Origin: CAYPHY01 sp964410625
GTDB lineage: Bacteria > Chloroflexota > Anaerolineae > Promineifilales > Promineifilaceae
NCBI GenBank assembly: GCA_964410625.1
Contig: CAYPHY010000022.1
Span: forward strand, 9,958-73,957
Length of the DNA: 64,000 bases
Reading direction: 5' to 3'
The position numbers and the translations under genes are program-made. Position 1 is the stretch's first letter, and the number at the start of each line of letters is the position of its first letter. The notes beneath the pieces are model-generated. The model was not told the origin of the DNA, did no database searches, and saw nothing but the letters and a program-made list of their open reading frames with translations. Positions 8,313 through 16,154 of this stretch are shown here, piece by piece.

Positions 8313-9215
8313 TTGTTCAAGAGTATTCGCGAGTCACTGAGCCGCACACGGCAATCGGTCTTTGGGCAGATTGCCACCGTGCTGGGGGCCGGTGACATCA
8401 CTGATGAAACCTGGGATGACCTGGAGGCGTTGTTGATCCAGGCTGATATGGGCGTGCCGACAACTTTACAGGTGGTGGACAGCCTGCGTGAACGAGTCAG
8501 ACGAGAAGGTATTTACCGCACCGACCAACTGTTGGACGCGCTAAAGAAAGAGCTGCGGGCAATTCTGGTGGATGCGCCGACGTTTGAACTGGAGGAGCCG
8601 CGCCTGCTGACGGTGGTGATGATCGTGGGCGTGAATGGCTCCGGCAAGACGACGACCATTGGTAAGCTGGCGGAATATTATAAGCAGCGCGGCCGTAAAA
8701 TCATCGTCGCGGCCGGTGATACCTTCCGCGCGGCCGCGATTGACCAACTGCGTGTGTGGGCCGACCGGGCCGGTGTGCCGGTCATAGCAGGCCAGCCAGG
8801 GAGCGACCCTGGGGCGGTGGCCTATGACGGCATCCGCGCCGCTCGCGCTCGTGGCTTCGACACCTTGTTTATTGATACGGCCGGGCGACTGCACACCAAG
8901 TTTAACCTGATGAAGGAGCTAGAAAAGGTCTATAGTGTGTGCAAGAAAAGCGTCCACGCCGCGCCACATGAAGTGTTGTTGGTGCTCGACGCGCCCACCG
9001 GGCAAAATGCGCTCGTCCAGGCACAGAAGTTCAAAGAGTCGGTACACGTGACCGGCGTCATCTTGACCAAACTGGATAGCACGGCGAAGGGCGGTATGGT
9101 CTTCGCCATCTACCGCGAATTGGGCCTGCCCGTGCGCTTCATCGGCACTGGCGAACGCCTGCAAGACCTGGCCCCTTTTGATGCGGACCAGTTTATTGAA
9201 GGTTTGTTTGAATAA
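8313..9215 (+). CDS. ftsY: Signal recognition particle receptor FtsY
   Basis: SRP-type GTPase that docks ribosome-SRP complexes at the membrane. 300 residues: a short NG-only form without the acidic A domain, as is common outside proteobacteria. The N-domain four-helix bundle (to about residue 95) is followed by G motifs GVNGSGKTT (G1, about residue 107), the DTFRAAAIDQL insertion-box segment, DTAGR (G3), TKLD (G4) and the closing GTGERLQDLAPFD. The start is TTG with AAGGGAG seven to eight bases upstream. An ATG start would lose the conserved N-terminal helix. Confidence 0.96.
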   Translation: MFKSIRESLSRTRQSVFGQIATVLGAGDITDETWDDLEALLIQADMGVPTTLQVVDSLRERVRREGIYRTDQLLDALKKELRAILVDAPTFELEEPRLLTVVMIVGVNGSGKTTTIGKLAEYYKQRGRKIIVAAGDTFRAAAIDQLRVWADRAGVPVIAGQPGSDPGAVAYDGIRAARARGFDTLFIDTAGRLHTKFNLMKELEKVYSVCKKSVHAAPHEVLLVLDAPTGQNALVQAQKFKESVHVTGVILTKLDSTAKGGMVFAIYRELGLPVRFIGTGERLQDLAPFDADQFIEGLFE

Positions 9216-9290
9216 GAGGAGACCAGGAGATTAAGAGACTGAGAGACTATTAGATGTAGTCTCCTAATCTCCTAATCTCTCAGTCTCTAA
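9216..9290. repeat. Palindrome, gagactgagagatt (GA/CT) family
   Basis: A purine-rich left arm (gagacc, gagatt, gagact words) is mirrored by a pyrimidine-rich right arm (agtctcctaatctcc words). It starts at the ftsY stop and ends just before the prfB ribosome-binding site GGAG at 9297. This is the commonest family in the window. Confidence 0.9.
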
Positions 9291-9310
9291 CTTTTCGGAG
9301 AAAAATTTAC

Positions 9311-10430
9311 ATGGAAGCACTATTAGAACGACTACAAGCGATGCGTGAAAATGTTGACCAGTTGCGGAGGCGGCTTTGACGTCGCCAGCAAGGAAGCACG
9401 CATTGCGGAATTAGAAGAAATTTCCACCCAACCCGACTTTTGGAGTGATTCGGCCGCCGCGCAAAAAATCATGCGCGAGTTAACGACGCTCCGTAATCAG
9501 ATTTCCGGCTGGCAGGCGATTAGCACCGGTCTGGACGATACGCGGGAGCTACTGGAGTTGGGGGATGAGGAGCTGACGGCCGAGTTAGAAACGGAAGTCG
9601 AACGCCTGGAAGCGGAACTGGAACGCCTCTCCTTTGAAACGCTCTTTGCCGGTGAATATGACGACGAGAACGCCATTCTCGCCATCCACGCTGGAGCGGG
9701 TGGGACCGAAGCGCAGGATTGGGCGGAGATGCTACAACGGATGTTTATCCGCTGGGCGGAATCCCATCGCTTTAAGGTCGAAATTTTGGATCAAAGTCCT
9801 GGTGATGAAGCGGGGATCAAAAGTTGCCTGATCTCGATTACTGGCGAGCGTGCCTTTGGCTATCTGAAATCGGAACGGGGCGTCCATCGCCTGGTGCGTA
9901 TCTCCCCCTATGATTCTTCTAGCCGCCGCCATACCTCCTTTGCCAAGGTAGAGGTGTGGCCGGATGTCGCCCAGGAAATCCAGGTGGAGATTGACGAGAA
10001 GGATTTGCGAATTGATCGCTTCCGTGCCAGCGGCGCGGGCGGCCAGCATGTGCAAAAGAATGAAACGGCCGTGCGTATCACCCACTTGCCCACCGGTCTC
10101 GTTGTTTCCTGCCAGAACCAACGTTCACTCACGCAAAATATGAATGTGGCAATGAGTATTCTCAAGTCACAACTCTTTGATCTCGAACGGCGCAAGCAGG
10201 AGGCGGCGATGTCGGCCTTAAAAGGGGAAGATGTGGATGCCGGTTGGGGTAGCCAGATCCGCTCCTATGTCCTCCATCCCTACAAAATGGTCAAAGACCA
10301 TCGCACAGGGCATCAGGTAGGCAATACGCAGGCGGTGCTGGACGGCCGTCTCGACGACTTCATGATAGCCTATCTGCGCGTGCGCGTTGGCGAAGCGGAG
10401 CCATTCCTCGAAACCGCAGACATCGAATAA
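9311..10430 (+). CDS. prfB: Peptide chain release factor 2 (programmed +1 frameshift)
   Basis: RF2 terminates translation at UGA/UAA. The product is read from 9311-9376, then from 9378-10430, about 372 residues. Codons 1-22 (MEALLERLQAMRENVDQLRR and on) end at CTT TGA; a +1 slip restores the RF2 frame (DVASKEARIAELEE). The catalytic GGQ is in ASGAGGQHVQKNETAV, near residue 243. The stop-codon-reading tripeptide, normally SPF, is SPY (residues 198-200) in VRISPYDSSSRRHTSF. Ribosome-binding site GGAG lies ten bases before the ATG. Calling only the downstream frame would lose the N-terminus. Confidence 0.95.
9365..9380 (+). promoter_or_regulatory. RF2 autoregulatory frameshift signal
   Basis: CGG AGG CGG CTT TGA C: an internal Shine-Dalgarno-like GGAGG just upstream of the slippery CTT and an in-frame TGA followed by C. 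This is the canonical RF2 arrangement. Low RF2 activity lets ribosomes pause at TGA and slip +1, so synthesis is self-limiting. Confidence 0.93.
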
Positions 10431-10436
10431 ATTTTT

Positions 10437-10502
10437 TGCAACGAATTAACACGAATTTCCGCGAAAAAATCCAATTCGAGTTAATTCGCGTAATTCGTTG
10501 CA
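10437..10502. repeat. Palindrome, tgcaacgaattaacacg family
   Basis: TTGCAACGAATTAACACGAATT is mirrored by AATTCGCGTAATTCGTTGCAA-type sequence. It sits between the convergent prfB and guaA stops, where a bidirectional terminator would be expected. The same family is at 46380-46441. Confidence 0.85.
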
Positions 10503-10507
10503 AGTTC

Positions 10508-12067
10508 TTACTCCCATTCGATGGTTCCGGGGGGTTTGGAGGTGATGTCGTAGACGACGCGGTTGACGCCTTTGACTTCGTTGACGATGCGGCGGCTGGC
10601 ACGGGCCAGGAGATCATAGGGTAAGCGTGCCCAATCGGCGGTCATAAAATCTTCCGTCGTCACCGCCCGCAGGGCGATCACTTCCTCGTAAGTACGGCCG
10701 TCGCCCATCACCCCTACGCTCTTCACCGGCAATAAGACAGCAAACGCCTGCTGTGTCCCGTCGCGCAGCAAACCGGCGCGGTCGAGTTCTTCAATGAAAA
10801 TAGCGTCGGCCGCACGCAGGCTTTCCAATCGCTCCCAGGTAATCGGCCCCAGGCAGCGGATCGCCAGTCCGGGGCCGGGGAAGGGCTGTCGGTGGATGAT
10901 CGCCTCCGGCAAACCTAACGCCAGACCGATGCGCCGTACTTCATCCTTAAACAAGAAGCGCAACGGCTCGACCAGTTCAAACTCCATATCGGCCGGTAGG
11001 CCACCAACGTTGTGGTGGGTTTTGATCAGCCGCGCTTCATCACGGCCGTGTCCCGCGCTCTCGATCACGTCGGGATAGATCGTCCCTTGCGCCAGGAAGT
11101 CTATCTGCCCCAGCTTACGCGCCTCGCGCTCAAAGATGCGGATAAACTTCTCGCCGATAATCCGCCGCTTTTGCTCCGGTTCCGTCACCCCTTCCAGGGC
11201 GTCTAAATACTCCTCCACTGCATTGACCGCCACCAGTTGGATGCCCTGGTGTTGCTGGAAGGTTTGCACAATTTGTGCCGCTTCCGCCTGGCGCAGCAAC
11301 CCATGATCAACAAAGATACAGGTGAGCTGGTCGCCAATGGCGCGGTGGATCAGGGTGGCGGCCACGGCTGAATCTAACCCACCGCTCAAACCAAGTACCA
11401 CGCGGCCGTCGCCCACCTGTGCTTGGATGGCGGCCGTTTGTTGCTCAATGAAGTTGGCTGGCGTCCAGTCAGCGCGGCAACCGCAAATGTTGTGGACAAA
11501 GTTGCTGAGCAGCAAGCTGCCCTGCGGTGTGTGGGCTACTTCGGGATGGAACTGGACGGCATAATACCCTCTTTGCGGATCGGCGGCAGCGGCAAAGGGG
11601 GAGTTGTCGGAGTGGGCCAGCGGCCGAAAGCCAGGCGGCAACTCATCTACTTTGTCGCCGTGGCTCATCCATACATGCTCAACCGCCGGGTCATGGTGGT
11701 TCCAGCCTCGGAACAAGGGGTTATCGGCCGCATCCACATGAAGCAAGGCGTGGCCATATTCATGCTTTTGGCTGCCAGAGACGCGGCCGCCCAGCCGGTG
11801 GGCCAATAGCTGCATTCCATAGCAAATGCCCAGGACGGGTCGGCCGCTGTCCAGCACGTAGTCCGGCAACGTTGGCGCGCCGGAGCCATAAACGCTGTTG
11901 GGGCCGCCACTCAGGATGAAGCCCTTTGGCTGCAAAGCCATGACCGTTTCCGCCGGGGTACGCCAGGAGAGAAGCTCACAATAGACATTCGCCTCACGCA
12001 CCCGCCGGGCGATCAGTTGGCTATACTGCGAGCCGTAGTCGAGGATGATGATGGTGTCGTGTGTCAT
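10508..12067 (-). CDS. guaA: GMP synthase (glutamine-hydrolysing)
   Basis: Converts XMP to GMP with glutamine and ATP; 519 residues, typical. The class I amidotransferase domain comes first (ILDYGSQYSQLIARRVRE; nucleophile Cys in GICYGMQLLAHRLGG; VQFHPEVAHT). The ATP-pyrophosphatase PP-loop is LGLSGGLDSAVAATL. The dimerisation domain ends with the family's ITSKPPGTIEWE. It lies 87 bases downstream of xpt on the same strand, the gap being wholly a GA/CT repeat. The pair links guanine/xanthine salvage and synthesis and is probably one transcript. Confidence 0.97.
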   Translation of the reverse strand: MTHDTIIILDYGSQYSQLIARRVREANVYCELLSWRTPAETVMALQPKGFILSGGPNSVYGSGAPTLPDYVLDSGRPVLGICYGMQLLAHRLGGRVSGSQKHEYGHALLHVDAADNPLFRGWNHHDPAVEHVWMSHGDKVDELPPGFRPLAHSDNSPFAAAADPQRGYYAVQFHPEVAHTPQGSLLLSNFVHNICGCRADWTPANFIEQQTAAIQAQVGDGRVVLGLSGGLDSAVAATLIHRAIGDQLTCIFVDHGLLRQAEAAQIVQTFQQHQGIQLVAVNAVEEYLDALEGVTEPEQKRRIIGEKFIRIFEREARKLGQIDFLAQGTIYPDVIESAGHGRDEARLIKTHHNVGGLPADMEFELVEPLRFLFKDEVRRIGLALGLPEAIIHRQPFPGPGLAIRCLGPITWERLESLRAADAIFIEELDRAGLLRDGTQQAFAVLLPVKSVGVMGDGRTYEEVIALRAVTTEDFMTADWARLPYDLLARASRRIVNEVKGVNRVVYDITSKPPGTIEWE

Positions 12068-12162
12068 AGAGATTAGAGATTGGAGATTGGGAGACTGGAG
12101 ATTGGGAGACTGGAGATTGAACGATCCAGTCTCTCAGTCTCTTAGTCTCTAATCTCAAATCT
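12068..12162. repeat. Palindrome, GA/CT family, between xpt and guaA
   Basis: gagattagagattggagattggg words are mirrored by agtctctcagtctcttagtctctaatctc. The right end runs into xpt and encodes its last residues and stop codon. Confidence 0.88.
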
Positions 12163-12724
12163 CTATCCTCCCATCGCTCATATCGGTGATCGTCGCCAGG
12201 GCAAGGACGGGGACATCCCAATGGGCGAGGGCAGCGCGGCCGTCTTCGAAGCTCTTTTCGACGACGGCCGCAATTCCAACCAGCGTTGCCCCGCTGCTTT
12301 GGACAATTCGCGCCAGTGCGTCGAGGGTGCGGCCGCTGGCTAAAAAGTCATCTACGATCAAAATTCGATCATCTTTAGCCAAAAACTCCGGCGAAACCAT
12401 TAGCAATACTTCCCCACCCTTGGTATGGCTAGGGGCGGACTCAACAAAGACGGGTTCGCGCATGGTGATCGGCTTGTGCTTTCGCGCATAGACGACCGGG
12501 ATGTTGCCCAACGCCTTGCCGGTCATCACGGCGGGGATAATGCCGCTGACTTCGGCGGTTAGAATGCGCGTCGGCCGTGTATTGGCAAAGTGGGCGGCAA
12601 TTTCTATTCCGGCCGTTTCCATCAAGCGAGCATCTACTTGATGGTTGAGGAAGCTGTCAATCTTCAGAATACCTCGGCCGAGATTCTGCCCTTCCTGCAA
12701 AATGCGTTGCTTTAGTTCGTCCAT
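12155..12724 (-). CDS. xpt: Xanthine phosphoribosyltransferase
   Basis: Salvage enzyme converting xanthine (or guanine) plus PRPP to XMP/GMP. 189 residues, close to B. subtilis Xpt. Start MDELKQRILQEGQ at 12724; a longer frame upstream would translate repeat DNA. Family hallmarks: DSFLNHQVDARLM and the PRPP-binding loop ILIVDDFLASGRTLDAL. The C-terminal residues RIEI and TGA are read from the adjoining GA/CT repeat. XMP made here is the direct substrate of GuaA encoded next. I looked for a purine riboswitch upstream and did not recognise one. Confidence 0.93.
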   Translation of the reverse strand: MDELKQRILQEGQNLGRGILKIDSFLNHQVDARLMETAGIEIAAHFANTRPTRILTAEVSGIIPAVMTGKALGNIPVVYARKHKPITMREPVFVESAPSHTKGGEVLLMVSPEFLAKDDRILIVDDFLASGRTLDALARIVQSSGATLVGIAAVVEKSFEDGRAALAHWDVPVLALATITDMSDGRIEI

Positions 12725-12736
12725 AGTTGGTCTATT

Positions 12737-12842
12737 GGAATGAAACATTAACCATGTTAACCACATTAACCACGGATAAATATGGATGATCAAGATTTTC
12801 ACGGATATTTCTCCGATTCCTGTGAATCCGCTCAATCCTTTC
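12737..12842. repeat. Imperfect palindrome, ttaaccac/cacggat words
   Basis: Reiterated attaacca words (12748-12773) and cacggataaatatgg are followed by ttttcacggatatttc and ccgattcctgtgaatccg. Symmetry is poorer than in other families. It lies upstream of xpt. Confidence 0.55.
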
Positions 12843-12961
12843 ATCTAGGGGTTTGTTTATAAATGTCGAACATAAGCTTATTTAGGCTATAATTATTGAC
12901 CATTGATGAAGAACTTGCCACTTGTGCAGTGGTTGTTATTGTTAATTTTTTCACAATCCTC

Positions 12962-12991
12962 TTGACGGGTGGGTAGTGACTATCTTATAAT
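12962..12991 (+). promoter_or_regulatory. Sigma-70 type promoter for the polyprenyl synthase gene
   Basis: TTGACG (12962-12967), an 18-base spacer, TATAAT (12986-12991). Transcription should start near 12998, leaving about 50 bases of leader. The surrounding 12845-13047 is AT-rich and holds no gene. Confidence 0.7.
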
Positions 12992-13047
12992 TTGGATTAG
13001 GATAATGCGTTCAAAAAAAATTGAAAGTTGTGAACGGAGTAAACAGT

Positions 13048-14037
13048 ATGGTCATGAACATTGCGATAGAGACAGTGAGTGAATCACTTCAGAGAGGACT
13101 GGAAGCGGTTGAGACCATCCTGATGACAGCCGTTGACAGCGAAATCGAATTACTCAATGAGGCCAGCCGCCACATTTTAAGCTCTGGTGGAAAGCGGTTG
13201 CGGCCGAATGTGGCCTTGCTCTCTTATCTGGCAGCCGGTGGCGAAGATGTTGAAGAAGCGGTAAACATGGCCGCAGCCATTGAAATGGTACATACAGCCA
13301 CCCTCGTCCATGACGACATCAACGACCATAGCCTGGTGCGGCGCGGCCGTCCGGCCGTTCATGCCCGTTGGGGGCGAACCTTTGCCCTGCTGACCGGCGA
13401 TTACCTGTTCACCAAGGTTTACCAACTGATGGCCCCCTATGGCGCGGAGTATAACGTCATTATGGCCGACGCCTGTTCGGAACTGGTCGAAGGGGAAACG
13501 CTCCAGGCGGCCACCGCCAAAGCGGGCGAGATGGACCGCGAAACCTACAAGCGCATCGTCAGTTTGAAAACGGCGAGTTTGTTTGAGGCAGCGGCGCGAA
13601 TGGGGGCGATGCTGGCTGGTGGGGATGATCAGACGGTCCATGCCCTGTCGCGCTACGCTTATAACCTGGGAATTGCTTTCCAGATCGTGGACGATGTGCT
13701 GGATGTGATTGGTGATCCAGAAACATTGGGCAAGCCGGTTGGCATTGACCTGGCTCAACATCGCGGGGTGTTGGCCGCGAAAGAGGACGGCAATAAAAAC
13801 GGCCGTTCCCTTCTCTCTCTGGCACAACCATCGGCCGCTCCCGAAGTAGATGGAGAAACAGACCCCATCCAACAGATGATGAACCGGCTACGGAACTCCG
13901 GGGCAATTGAACTGGCCCGCTTGCAAGCCATTGAAATGGCCGGTCGAGCGCGGCAAGCCCTCCATGACCTCCCCCCCTCCCCTGCCCGTGATGAACTGGA
14001 AGCACTGGTTGATATGGTGCTGGAACGGGACAGATAA
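13048..14037 (+). CDS. Polyprenyl diphosphate synthase (trans-isoprenyl synthase)
   Basis: Condenses allylic diphosphates with IPP to make the side chain of quinones or similar lipids. 329 residues. First Asp-rich motif DDIND in LVHDDINDHSLVRRGRPAVH (about residue 89) and second DDVLD in FQIVDDVLDVIGD (about 215); GGKRLRPN near the N-terminus binds IPP. Start ATG 13048 with ACGGAGT eight bases upstream. Odd: after GKPVGIDLAQ the usual GxxTLP stretch is replaced by an Asn/Ser-rich segment (KEDGNKNGRSLLSLAQPS). Chain length cannot be told from sequence alone. Confidence 0.9.
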   Translation: MVMNIAIETVSESLQRGLEAVETILMTAVDSEIELLNEASRHILSSGGKRLRPNVALLSYLAAGGEDVEEAVNMAAAIEMVHTATLVHDDINDHSLVRRGRPAVHARWGRTFALLTGDYLFTKVYQLMAPYGAEYNVIMADACSELVEGETLQAATAKAGEMDRETYKRIVSLKTASLFEAAARMGAMLAGGDDQTVHALSRYAYNLGIAFQIVDDVLDVIGDPETLGKPVGIDLAQHRGVLAAKEDGNKNGRSLLSLAQPSAAPEVDGETDPIQQMMNRLRNSGAIELARLQAIEMAGRARQALHDLPPSPARDELEALVDMVLERDR

Positions 14038-14043
14038 GATTAA

Positions 14044-14126
14044 AGAAGAGACTGGGAGACTAAGAGATTCAGAGACTGATTGCTCCAGTCTCGCAGTCTC
14101 CTAGTCTCTTAGTATCTTAATCTCCT
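14044..14126. repeat. Palindrome, GA/CT family
   Basis: aagagactgggagactaagagattcagagact is mirrored by ccagtctcgcagtctcctagtctcttagtatctt (14094-14126). It fills the gap between the polyprenyl synthase stop and the next start. Confidence 0.9.
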
Positions 14127-14130
14127 TACG

Positions 14131-14928
14131 GTGGACAAAACAACCGACATGGCAACGGCCGTCGCATTGGTGCAAGACGGCCAAACTCTGGCTCTCGGTG
14201 GGATGACGATCTACCGGCGGCCGGTGGCTTTTGCGCGGGCGTTGATCAGCCGCGAGCGGCCACCACGAGATTTGACGCTGTTAGCCTTTACGGCGGGGTT
14301 GGCGGCCGATATGTTGGTTGGCGCGGGGCTGATCGCCCGCACCCGCACCTGCTACTTTGGTCTGGAGATTTTTGGCCTGGCGCCGATGTTCAGCCGTGCG
14401 GCCGAGGCAGGGACGGTTCAGGTCATCGAGGAAAGCGAGGCCAGCATTGCGCTGGGACTGCGGGCGACTATGGGGCAGGTCGGCTTCATGCCCGGCCGCG
14501 CCTGGCAAGGAACGGAGATGTTCCGCGCCCGCCCTGACGTACAACTAATCACCGACCCCTATAGCGGCGAAACGTTGACTGCTTTTCCGGCTATCCCGGT
14601 TGATGTGGCAGTGATCCATGTCCTGCGTGCCGACCGCGAAGGCAACTGTCTGTTAGGCAGCAATCCGACGATTGATCGCGACCTGGCGATTGCCGCTTCA
14701 ACGGTGATCCTCACCGCCGAAGAAGTGGTTGAGCGTCTTGAGCCGCCGATTGACATACCGGGGCTGCCGGTGACGGCCGTTGTCCATGCCCCACACGGCG
14801 CGTGGCCGACCTCTTGCTACCCCAACTACCCCCTTGATGGTGAAGAAATCTTACGCTACATTGCCGCCTGCAACGCTGGCGAATTTGATAGCTATGTCGC
14901 TAGTTCAACGTCTCCATTCACACAATAA
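14131..14928 (+). CDS. CoA-transferase subunit A family protein
   Basis: 265 residues resembling alpha subunits of class I CoA-transferases (glutaconate/3-oxoacid type). VALVQDGQTLALGGMTIYRRP is the expected opening CoA/oxyanion region, followed by LLAFTAGLAADMLVGAGLI and GFMPGRAWQGTEM. The GTG at 14131 gives the normal N-terminus though no Shine-Dalgarno is visible; ATG 14149 is an alternative. Class I enzymes need a beta subunit, with the catalytic Glu, usually encoded immediately downstream; none is present here. Substrate unknown. Confidence 0.8.
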   Translation: MDKTTDMATAVALVQDGQTLALGGMTIYRRPVAFARALISRERPPRDLTLLAFTAGLAADMLVGAGLIARTRTCYFGLEIFGLAPMFSRAAEAGTVQVIEESEASIALGLRATMGQVGFMPGRAWQGTEMFRARPDVQLITDPYSGETLTAFPAIPVDVAVIHVLRADREGNCLLGSNPTIDRDLAIAASTVILTAEEVVERLEPPIDIPGLPVTAVVHAPHGAWPTSCYPNYPLDGEEILRYIAACNAGEFDSYVASSTSPFTQ

Positions 14929-15022
14929 CGAATCATCTGACTAAACCAGGGGGAGGGTGCGTCGCTGGATTGAACTACAATAAGAAGTATAATAAGGAAG
15001 AAGAAAAATCGAGTTTACCAAC

Positions 15023-15328
15023 ATGCCAAAACTCTACGAATATCTCGGCTTGATCATTCTCTTTTATTCTAACGAATATGAACCGATTCATGTTCATGGC
15101 AAATACCAAAATACGGAAAGCAAGGCTGAAATAATCGTAGATAATGGAGTGATTGTAGAAATTCGTTATCTTAACGTTAGAGGAAGAAGACCGTTGCCTA
15201 ATAAGCAAATGGATGATTTCAAAGTAGTGGTTGAATATTATGCAGAGGATATTATTAAAAAATGGATCGACTACTTCGTCCTACACAAGCCAGTGAGCTT
15301 AGAGATAATTACGCGTCGGATCCGATGA
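15023..15328 (+). CDS. DUF4160 domain protein
   Basis: 101 residues. MPKLYEYLGLIILFYSNEYEPIHVHG is typical of DUF4160 (FYSNE...HVH). The gene overlaps the next by four bases (ATGA). DUF4160 and DUF2442 genes are commonly found as neighbours and have been suspected to form toxin-antitoxin-like modules, but function is unproven. Base use is AT-rich, unlike both flanks, and the pair contains no CGGCCG, so transfer is likely. A TATAAT at 14988-14993 may be its -10. Confidence 0.8.
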   Translation: MPKLYEYLGLIILFYSNEYEPIHVHGKYQNTESKAEIIVDNGVIVEIRYLNVRGRRPLPNKQMDDFKVVVEYYAEDIIKKWIDYFVLHKPVSLEIITRRIR

Positions 15329-15585
15329 TACTTGAGGAAGGGGCGGTTGTAGATATCGTCGCTGCACACTACGTGGAAGACTACCTTCTTCACTTAGTAT
15401 TTAGCGATGGCAAAGAAAGAATTGTTGATTTTGAACCTTTCTTAAGCTCATCATTAAATCCAATGATCAGACGCTATCTTGAGCTAGAACTGTTCAAGAG
15501 CTTTACGCTGGAATACGGAGACTTACAGTGGAATGATTACGATCTCTGTTTTCCAATCGCTGATCTATACGAAGGAAATATTTAG
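15325..15585 (+). CDS. DUF2442 domain protein
   Basis: 86 residues from ATG 15325, which overlaps the DUF4160 stop as ATGA and implies translational coupling. An earlier in-frame ATG at 15262 would overlap by 67 bases and is less likely. YLLHLVFSDGKERIVDFEPF fits DUF2442, small beta proteins found next to DUF4160 and sometimes next to toxins. Its stop overlaps the convergent sufE stop. AT-rich like its partner. Confidence 0.78.
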   Translation: MILEEGAVVDIVAAHYVEDYLLHLVFSDGKERIVDFEPFLSSSLNPMIRRYLELELFKSFTLEYGDLQWNDYDLCFPIADLYEGNI

Positions 15586-16010
15586 TCCGCTTTTTCGGCT
15601 AATTTCTTCATGTGGGCCAGCATCGCGCTCATTCCATTCAGGCGTTGGCCGGTGATCACATCTTGTAAGCCCATCCCCAGGTAAAACTCATGCGGTATGG
15701 CCTGAATTTCTTCGGCCGTCGCTCCCTCTAACCCCTTCTGTAAAATCGAAGCGTAGCCACGCACAGTCGGCGACTCCGGTGGGATGTCAAAGTGATAGGT
15801 CAGTCCATCCCCATTCTGCTTTTCCGCATAGACAAACACTGGCGTCATACATTCATGGACCTGGTCCATGTGGTCGCGTTTGTCTTTCAGCCAGTCGGGC
15901 AGCGGCCGCAAGTTCTCCGCAAACTCCAACAAATATTCCAATTTTTCGCGGCCGACAAGCAAGTTAAAATCCTCAACAATCTCTGTCAACCGTTCCGGTA
16001 ATTCGTTCAT
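15582..16010 (-). CDS. sufE: SufE-family sulfur acceptor protein
   Basis: 142 residues from ATG 16010. SufE takes persulfide sulfur from the cysteine desulfurase SufS for Fe-S cluster assembly. The acceptor cysteine is in HECMTPVFVYAEK, aligning with the conserved Cys of the family; PLPDWLKDKRDHMDQVHEC and the C-terminal FYLGMGLQDVITGQRLNGM are typical. An alternative GTG/TTG-initiated start six codons earlier would give a few extra residues. SufS is not in the window. Convergent with the DUF2442 gene, their stops overlapping by four bases. Confidence 0.9.
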   Translation of the reverse strand: MNELPERLTEIVEDFNLLVGREKLEYLLEFAENLRPLPDWLKDKRDHMDQVHECMTPVFVYAEKQNGDGLTYHFDIPPESPTVRGYASILQKGLEGATAEEIQAIPHEFYLGMGLQDVITGQRLNGMSAMLAHMKKLAEKAD

Positions 16011-16025
16011 AGGTTGATTATAGCA

Positions 16026-16153
16026 CATGGGAAAGTGAGATTGGGGAATTAGAGATCAGAGATTGATCGGACCAGTAGAAGGGAGCGTACAACGGATTAA
16101 CGTTGGTTATCCCTTATTTCTACATCCGTTGTAGGCGTCCTTACTTTCCCATG
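16026..16153. mobile_element. MITE-like element with 11-bp perfect terminal inverted repeats
   Basis: CATGGGAAAGT (16026-16036) and ACTTTCCCATG (16143-16153) bound a 128-bp non-coding segment. Inside are GA-type words on the left (gagattggggaattagagatc) and a second inverted pair tacaacggat / atccgttgta. No target-site duplication was recognised. It lies between the sufE start and the stop of the upstream gene on the minus strand. Confidence 0.55.
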
Positions 16154-16154
16154 C

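Noticed and set aside
9377..9379. In-frame TGA in prfB as a possible selenocysteine codon, given selA in the window
   Set aside because: The RF2 sequence continues in the +1 frame, not in frame, and the site matches the canonical RF2 frameshift signal.
12737..13047. Purine riboswitch upstream of xpt
   Set aside because: No recognisable aptamer core; the stretch is repeat words plus a promoter for the opposite strand.
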